Positions 59,092-64,000 of a stretch of 64,000 bases of DNA are shown here, piece after piece. Both the position numbers and the translations under genes were made by a program. Source of the stretch: Blasia pusilla (lineage: Eukaryota; Marchantiophyta; Marchantiopsida; Blasiales). The DNA lies in NCBI GenBank assembly GCA_050084515.1, contig CM114274.1, forward strand, positions 40,858,001-40,922,000. The letters run 5' to 3'. The notes beneath the pieces are model-generated. The model was given only the letters and a program-made list of their open reading frames with translations. It was not told the DNA's origin and did no database searches. Numbering within the stretch: the first letter of the stretch is position 1; each line of letters begins with the position of its first letter.

Positions 59092-59709
59092 CTAGAAAAA
59101 GAGAGAAGGACTACGGGAAGGGGCAAGGTGATGATTCTCGAGGGAGTGGTGAACACATATATTCAGAAAAATATCAAAAGACACATGTAAATGACCGAAT
59201 ACTTCCATTGCAAAAGGAATAAATCTATCAGTGGCATGCCTCATAACATAACTTAACTCCTTGATTCTTGTTACTTCTTCGGCCGCCGAACCTTTGGTAT
59301 GTACGGCTCGACACACCAAGTCAGAACGTGTTGGATTAGTAACCACCAGACTACCTAGTGTCTGTAACTCACATTGAGACATAACAAGATCAACTCTCCG
59401 ACGACACGTTGCTTGTGTGGTTGAAGGCAGGACATGGAGTTGCTCTTGCCCACCGGTGTACCTTGCAATATGAGCCACCGATGCTACCACATCTCTAATG
59501 ACATTATGTGTAGCCGTTCATTCTCCACCATATGCATATGGGAGAATATGGATACTCTTTGCATCAATGGGATCTTTGCATACAAAATTCAACACACCTA
59601 AGATAGAAGGATGGGAAAGTCCAAGGCGTAACCACAAAGTTATCGAGAATATACTTCGAGGAAGACGAAATGGAAGAATTAGAGGATTTCCAATAAGCCA
59701 CAGCCCCAC
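59092..59709 (-). pseudogene. RLE LINE copy 3: Cys/His cluster and nuclease, catalytically eroded
   Basis: Frames 59709-59518 and 59490-59092. The cluster that reads CVCGD in copy 1 is FVCKD here, and the later Cys is Tyr (ILPYAYGG). The nuclease core keeps RRRVDLVM, but LGDVVVADPT has become LGSLVVTNPT, so two aspartates are gone. The tail FIPFAMEVFGHLHVSFD is well conserved. It would have neither zinc binding nor cleavage activity. Confidence 0.85.
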
Positions 59710-59837
59710 TCTTGTACTTGCACATGAATGTAGAAAAGCTTGATGAGCGTTTGGGGATGCCTCAGAGAGAATGCAGGAAAAGTTTATTTACAGATTCTCG
59801 GAGGTACGTTCTTGAAGTCGATCAAACCCTTCAGTAA

Positions 59838-61012
59838 TCAATTGAAAGAGGGTAGAATTTCTTGCGTAGCAAGAGGAAGAAGAGCTCGGGTAGATCTTAG
59901 TTTTTTTTTAAATAATAGGTCCCCCTCCTCTACATGGGCGGTATGATCCATCAAGTTAGAAGTATCTCCTTGGAGAAACCTTGAAGCCATAATTGGTGCC
60001 ACCAATGCCCAACTCCCCAAAGCTATTCGAGCATATGCGGTTGTGGAGGAAAGCCCCCTCCAAAATAGGCAAGATAGTTTGTCATGAAGCCAAGACACCA
60101 TCCTCTCCCTCAAATGTATTCCGGCCAAGAAATTGACCAAAAGTTGCCAAGATAGAAGCGTCAAAAGAGGCCAATCGATATAAGAACCTTGAAGTGGGAG
60201 GACAAGTGCGAAGAAGGTAGGAAGGACGTCGTAGAAAACATTGGGAGGGTATCCCATAAGACACTTGGGGATCTCCTAGATGAGATAACAAATGAAGTCA
60301 TTCCACGTCTTTTAAAAAGGGCCTCATCCAAGAACTTCGAGACATAGTCGATGAAGCCAATTGGAACCCCTAGAAACCCAACCCCTTCAATGCAGATGGA
60401 AAAATCAAGAGTAGGTAGGATGAATGTTGAGGGAATGCATGAAGGAGATCATACTCGATATTTACTAGGTTGGACTTTAAGGTTTAAGAAAGAGAGTTGC
60501 TCCAAAAAATAGGTATAAGCAGGAACTACTTCAAAAGGAGGACCTATAATGTGAGTATCATCAGCAATAGAAGGGAAAATATAAGATGGAAATGCTTGGG
60601 CTGATGTTTGAAGGGCATGAAAATGGGCAATGGTAAGGAGTGGGCCATCCATAGGATTACTTTGACGCGTACCACAAGTTGATTGGAGAATATTATATTC
60701 CCCCGAAGTAGCATGATGAGAATAGATAATAGGCGTATCATAAGCATAGAAGGAGCGAATAAATGGAATGAGACTTGCAAGGTATCCTCCTGCACGACGT
60801 AACTCCTCAAAGATGGCCGCACGAGAAACTGAATTGAATGCGTTATCCACATTGACTTGAATTGCTACCCACTCTAGATGAATATCAAGAGTGGAGCGAA
60901 TCCCATATCCCACAACCTCACAACTAACAGGGGTTGCCACTCCAAATTTATGAGGAAATAAATGGGCACTAAAGTAAGGATGAAATTGCAAGCACAAGGA
61001 TTGACTAACCAA
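59838..61012 (-). pseudogene. RLE LINE copy 3: reverse transcriptase and thumb
   Basis: The frame 61012-60449 (187 residues) reads HKFGVATPVSCEVVGYGIRS, NVDNAFNSVSRAAIFEELRR, CGTRQSNPMDGPLLTIAHF and the catalytic FPSIADDTHIIGP (ADD at 60565-60557). The usual QGDP motif is QSNP here, so activity is doubtful. The thumb continues in other frames: VGFLGVPIGFIDYVSKF near 60350, LGDPQVSYGIPSQCFLRRPS at 60291-60082. Confidence 0.85.
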
Positions 61013-61089
61013 GCGGTATAAAACCTCTCAAATAGCCAAAGGGTTGACATATGAAGGAGGCTTATCTTTCGCCAAAAAATGACAAGCCC

Positions 61090-62409
61090 CTAAGAACCTA
61101 GAGATAAAGAATGCGATACGACGTGCCGCAATATGTGCACAAACCCTATATAGAGAGACAAAGCCACTTGTTGAATGTACCGGGATAAAGCAATCGCGGA
61201 GATGCTAAAAAACCATCCTTGATAGTGTGCTTGCTGATAAGCGATGAGCACAAACAAAAACCCTTGTAAAAACCTCCAAGTCAAGATCCGTTGTATAGTC
61301 TTCCATAAAAGGTGGTGCATCACTACTTGAAGGAGGGTAAAGAGCTTCTAAGGGAGCCATTATGTCCGCACTTGGAACGGCCGGAGAGAGAGGATTCATG
61401 CTCGAGCCGCATGTGAAAACTCACCAACTTGGCCCAAAAGTAGACTTCATTAAAGACATTGTTGTATTTAAGGCCTTCTATGATTGGCATGTAGAGTGGG
61501 ATGAGCCATAGAATAGGCCTCTACTCGAAGTACGTGCTCATTCTAAAGATTCTCCCAATCTCGAGACGTAAAGCGCTAAATACGTGTAGAGGTTTCACGA
61601 TGACCCATCGCACCACCCCTTGGAGGGAGGACTAAAACCCATTGTGGGAAGAGTAATAGGATATACCAAGCATTGATATCTATGGGATCACGCGCTAGCC
61701 TTTCTAATGGGAAAATCAATTCTTTTTGGGTGATGGGGTGAAGAGCAATAGGAACGCGAATGTAGAAACTAGGACGAGGGAGACTTGCAATGGAAAGAGC
61801 AAAGGAGATCAATTTGGCTTAATCAGATCCAAGTAGTTGTTGTGGGAAGTGGAGTAGGACATGGTATTAGATTTGGGATTGAAGGCCCATGCATGGATCT
61901 ACAGTACTACTGATGTCTTTTGATCCCATTAGGAGCACAATCCTTACAACAAGGTATGTAAGAAACCTTTCGCAGAAATGCAGAAGTAGAAGGGTTACAA
62001 GGAGAGGAGGTGGGAGGTGCATCATGTGATGATGAACGACAATAAGGGAGTAAATAGGAAGAGGTTAAGGAAAGATGAGGAAGATGGGATATAAGGGTAG
62101 AATAGATGGGAGTTGGAAGCAAGGGCATAGATGAGATATTTGAGGATGGCAAAGTAGTAGGATTTGGTAATAATGGATCAAGATTAGGCTCAATAGGACA
62201 AGACGAAGAGGGGAGAAGAGGAGAATCGAGAAGAAATATAGCGAGCGTAATGGGTGTATTAGTATATGGAGGAAAATGGTGAGATCTATGATGGGGAGGG
62301 GAACCACAAGGAGAGGTTTACAAGCTGTATGAGGGCGTGTTAGACCAGAGCAGCGAGTAGATGGAGTATCCAACTCCATCTCTGATGCCATAGAAGAAAA
62401 GGTAGGCAA
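61090..62409 (-). pseudogene. RLE LINE copy 3: N-terminal region, zinc finger and pre-RT segment
   Basis: It starts at MASEMELDTPSTR (within the frame from 62409). A Pro/Ser-rich part follows, then VSYIPCCKDCAPNGIKRHQ (62152-61907) in which the first finger Cys pair is disturbed, followed by a stop. Then RVPIALHPITQKELIFPLER and DINAWYILLLFPQWVL (61812-61576) give the segment missing from copy 1. Closer to the RT lie SPAVPSADIMAPLEALYPPS (61399-61205) and AYQQAHYQGWFFSISAIALS (61323-61090). Confidence 0.8.
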
Positions 62410-62419
62410 GTCATCAAAG

Positions 62420-63140
62420 GCAAGGGAAGATATATGAAATGTGATTTTGAGAAAGCATGAGGGTAACGACTAGAAAAAAAGTAGTGAAATCCCTCCGAAA
62501 GATATTTAGATGGAGAGAATAAGATTAGGGTATGACCAATTTATGATTGAAAGTTACTTTATGAAATATAAAAAGCTATTGAAAAGGAAAAGTGACCTAT
62601 ACGGTATCGAAAGAAGTGGCTCAAGAATATGAATTTCTAATGTCCTTAAGAAGATAGCTAACGTAAGTAGGGGCAAAACAATAAGGTAAAGAGTTGAAAG
62701 AGCAAGGAAGACGTTTGAGAGGAATTGACCTAAAATAAACCCGTGCACTAAAATAGGTGCCTATGCTGAAGGAAGAAAAAATAGAAACCCTACTTGGTAT
62801 GAAAAAAATGAGCTTGTCCAAATGATCGAAACAAGACCAAACATGCCCAAAACTAAAACTCCAGGAGAAAGTTGTGAAAAAAATTGGAAACACCGAAAAA
62901 GAGGATGTGAGGAGAAAGTGAGCCATCCATCGATGACTGCTATGAGGGAATGAGGTCGTAATGTTGGGCCGATGGTATTCAGGTATCACATTATAAGAAG
63001 AGCGCTATGTGTGAAATTGCGTTTAAGAACCTGAAAGCATGTTTATGAGAGAAGGAAGTCCAAAGATCCCAAAAACTTTAGAAAACTCATCATAAGTGGA
63101 AAAAGAAGACCCCAAAATTCAAACTTGAGAATATGAACAC
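62420..63140 (-). other. RLE LINE copy 3: 5' leader conserved with copy 1
   Basis: The leader matches 48320-49040 of copy 1. In both copies a frame of about 120 codons stays open (62989-62621 here, 48485-48847 there) and ends with the shared residues CFAPTYV, LLKDIRNSYS. Neither frame has an ATG start, so the open frame may just reflect recent common ancestry. Known leaders of R2-type elements process RNA or direct translation; nothing here shows which. Confidence 0.6.
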
Positions 63141-63149
63141 GTTGCAACG

Positions 63150-64000
63150 TAGATTGAAAAGATTGGAACACAATAAAAATTCTTAACGTCTCTCCTCCTC
63201 CTCCTCCATAGCCCCGCTATCATCCACCACATTCAAAGTCACGTATCAAGAAAGGAGAACAAGAAGACAACCCCCAAATTCTCTCTTTCGAATTTTTATC
63301 TTATCTTTCTCCATGGGCTTTTGCAATGGGCTCATGCTGTTCAAAACGCTAATATTAAAGGCCCGCTCAGTAGTAATCATAATCTTTAATGATTGTTAAT
63401 GATTGTTGGTGAGTTTGAACGACCGGGCCGATGATGGCCTGCAGGTTTCTGACTCTCTATGCCCCTCCTATATATAAAAGAGGGGCCATAGAGTTATTAA
63501 AGTTCATCATCCTCCGTTCGGAGTGACGGACGAATGGACGGCGAAGTTGACGCCTGAGACCAGGTTCGAGCCTCGGAGTGGCAGATTACTGGGATGAAGA
63601 GGTATGCAGTGCAGTCGTGTATTGACTGCAGTCGCAGTAGTACGGTGGGCAGGTGTTGATGAATAAGCAGGATCCTCACGTCACAGCGAGACTTTGGGGT
63701 CGGGGACATGTCAGTGCATTCGATCTGTTGCGATTCTGCGATCGCTGTGGTCTACGGCAAGCGCAATAGATAGATAGATCGATCGATCGATCGGGCATTT
63801 GGAGCATGACGATGGTAATAAAGCGGAGTTCGGCCGAGGGACCGGTGACCTCATTCGGTAGGCTCCGTCGCCGACGAATCGTAGGCCTGCTTCCGATGAA
63901 GAAGGCGATGATTTATTTTATTCATTTTGTCAATGCCTGGGATTCGCCATCGTCTACCTGTGTTTGCTTGCATCGCTGCCTGCGGGTGCGGCAGTACAGC
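63150..64000. other. Non-coding sequence to the window end
   Basis: GC content rises after about 63410. A short (GATA/GATC)n array lies at 63766-63793. A minus-strand frame 63709-63497 (70 residues) has no recognisable content. A ggttcgagcct sequence near 63563 recalls a tRNA B-box, but no A-box or cloverleaf fits around it. Confidence 0.4.

Larger units (their letters stand above)
58785..63140 (-). mobile_element. RLE-type LINE, copy 3 (inverse, close relative of copy 1)
   Basis: The minus strand carries a copy aligning with copy 1 from its 5' leader (about 63140-62420, corresponding to 48320-49040) to its 3' end (ttttaataaaatgaatatt at about 58800). It keeps the segment deleted in copy 1 and reads correctly through the points of copy 1's stop (50151) and frameshift (51005). 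In turn it has its own stops and frameshifts, so copies 1 and 3 decayed independently. Confidence 0.88.

Noticed and set aside
63540-63600. tRNA-like B-box (ggttcgagcct)
   Set aside because: No A-box at the right distance, and no cloverleaf can be folded with plausible acceptor and anticodon stems.

Overview
This is a transposon-dominated stretch of a plant nuclear genome. The only gene I can name with confidence is a calcium-dependent protein kinase (CDPK, a plant/alveolate family), intact and intronless, at 2518-4104 on the minus strand. Everything else that can be recognised is mobile DNA: a chromodomain-type Ty3/gypsy element, a Ty1/copia remnant, an APE-type LINE, three LINEs whose C-terminus looks like a restriction-like endonuclease (RLE, the R2/NeSL type of organisation), hAT-type MITEs, and an unnamed ~1.1-kb repeat family with 9-bp target-site duplications. 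Seven long (GA/CT)n arrays are scattered through it. The species cannot be fixed from this sequence; an intronless CDPK together with RLE-type LINEs makes a non-seed land plant worth considering, but that is a guess.

Layout. 0-0.5 kb: AT-rich tandem units resembling transposon ends. 0.5-6.5 kb: GC-richer gene neighbourhood with the CDPK (minus) and, divergently, a possible Ser/Pro-rich coding exon at 5206-5622 (plus). 6.5-16.1 kb: AT-rich, gene-free, with a perfect hairpin and one hAT-type MITE (12159-12482). 16.1-21.9 kb: Ty3/gypsy chromodomain retrotransposon with 5' LTR, PBS, gag, protease, RT, RNase H, integrase, chromodomain, PPT and a truncated 3' LTR; all domains carry lesions. 21.9-25.7 kb: gag-like remains of another LTR element. 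28.1-30.7 kb: Ty1/copia pol remnant on the minus strand. 31.3-32.0 kb: one MITE inserted inside another of the same family. 32.1-43.3 kb: at least six copies of the 1.1-kb family in both orientations, one with an unoccupied target site visible elsewhere in the window. 43.4-47.1 kb: APE-type LINE. 48.3-52.6 kb (plus), 53.7-56.9 kb (plus) and 58.8-63.1 kb (minus): three RLE-type LINEs, the outer two close relatives in opposite orientation and the middle one a divergent GC-rich lineage.

No autonomous element looks intact: every reading frame of a retroelement is broken by stops, frameshifts, deletions or loss of catalytic residues. The insertion history is nevertheless readable, because several insertions retain target-site duplications and related copies show the unbroken state. 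The most unusual content is the RLE-type LINE cluster, since plant LINEs are mostly of the L1 and RTE type.
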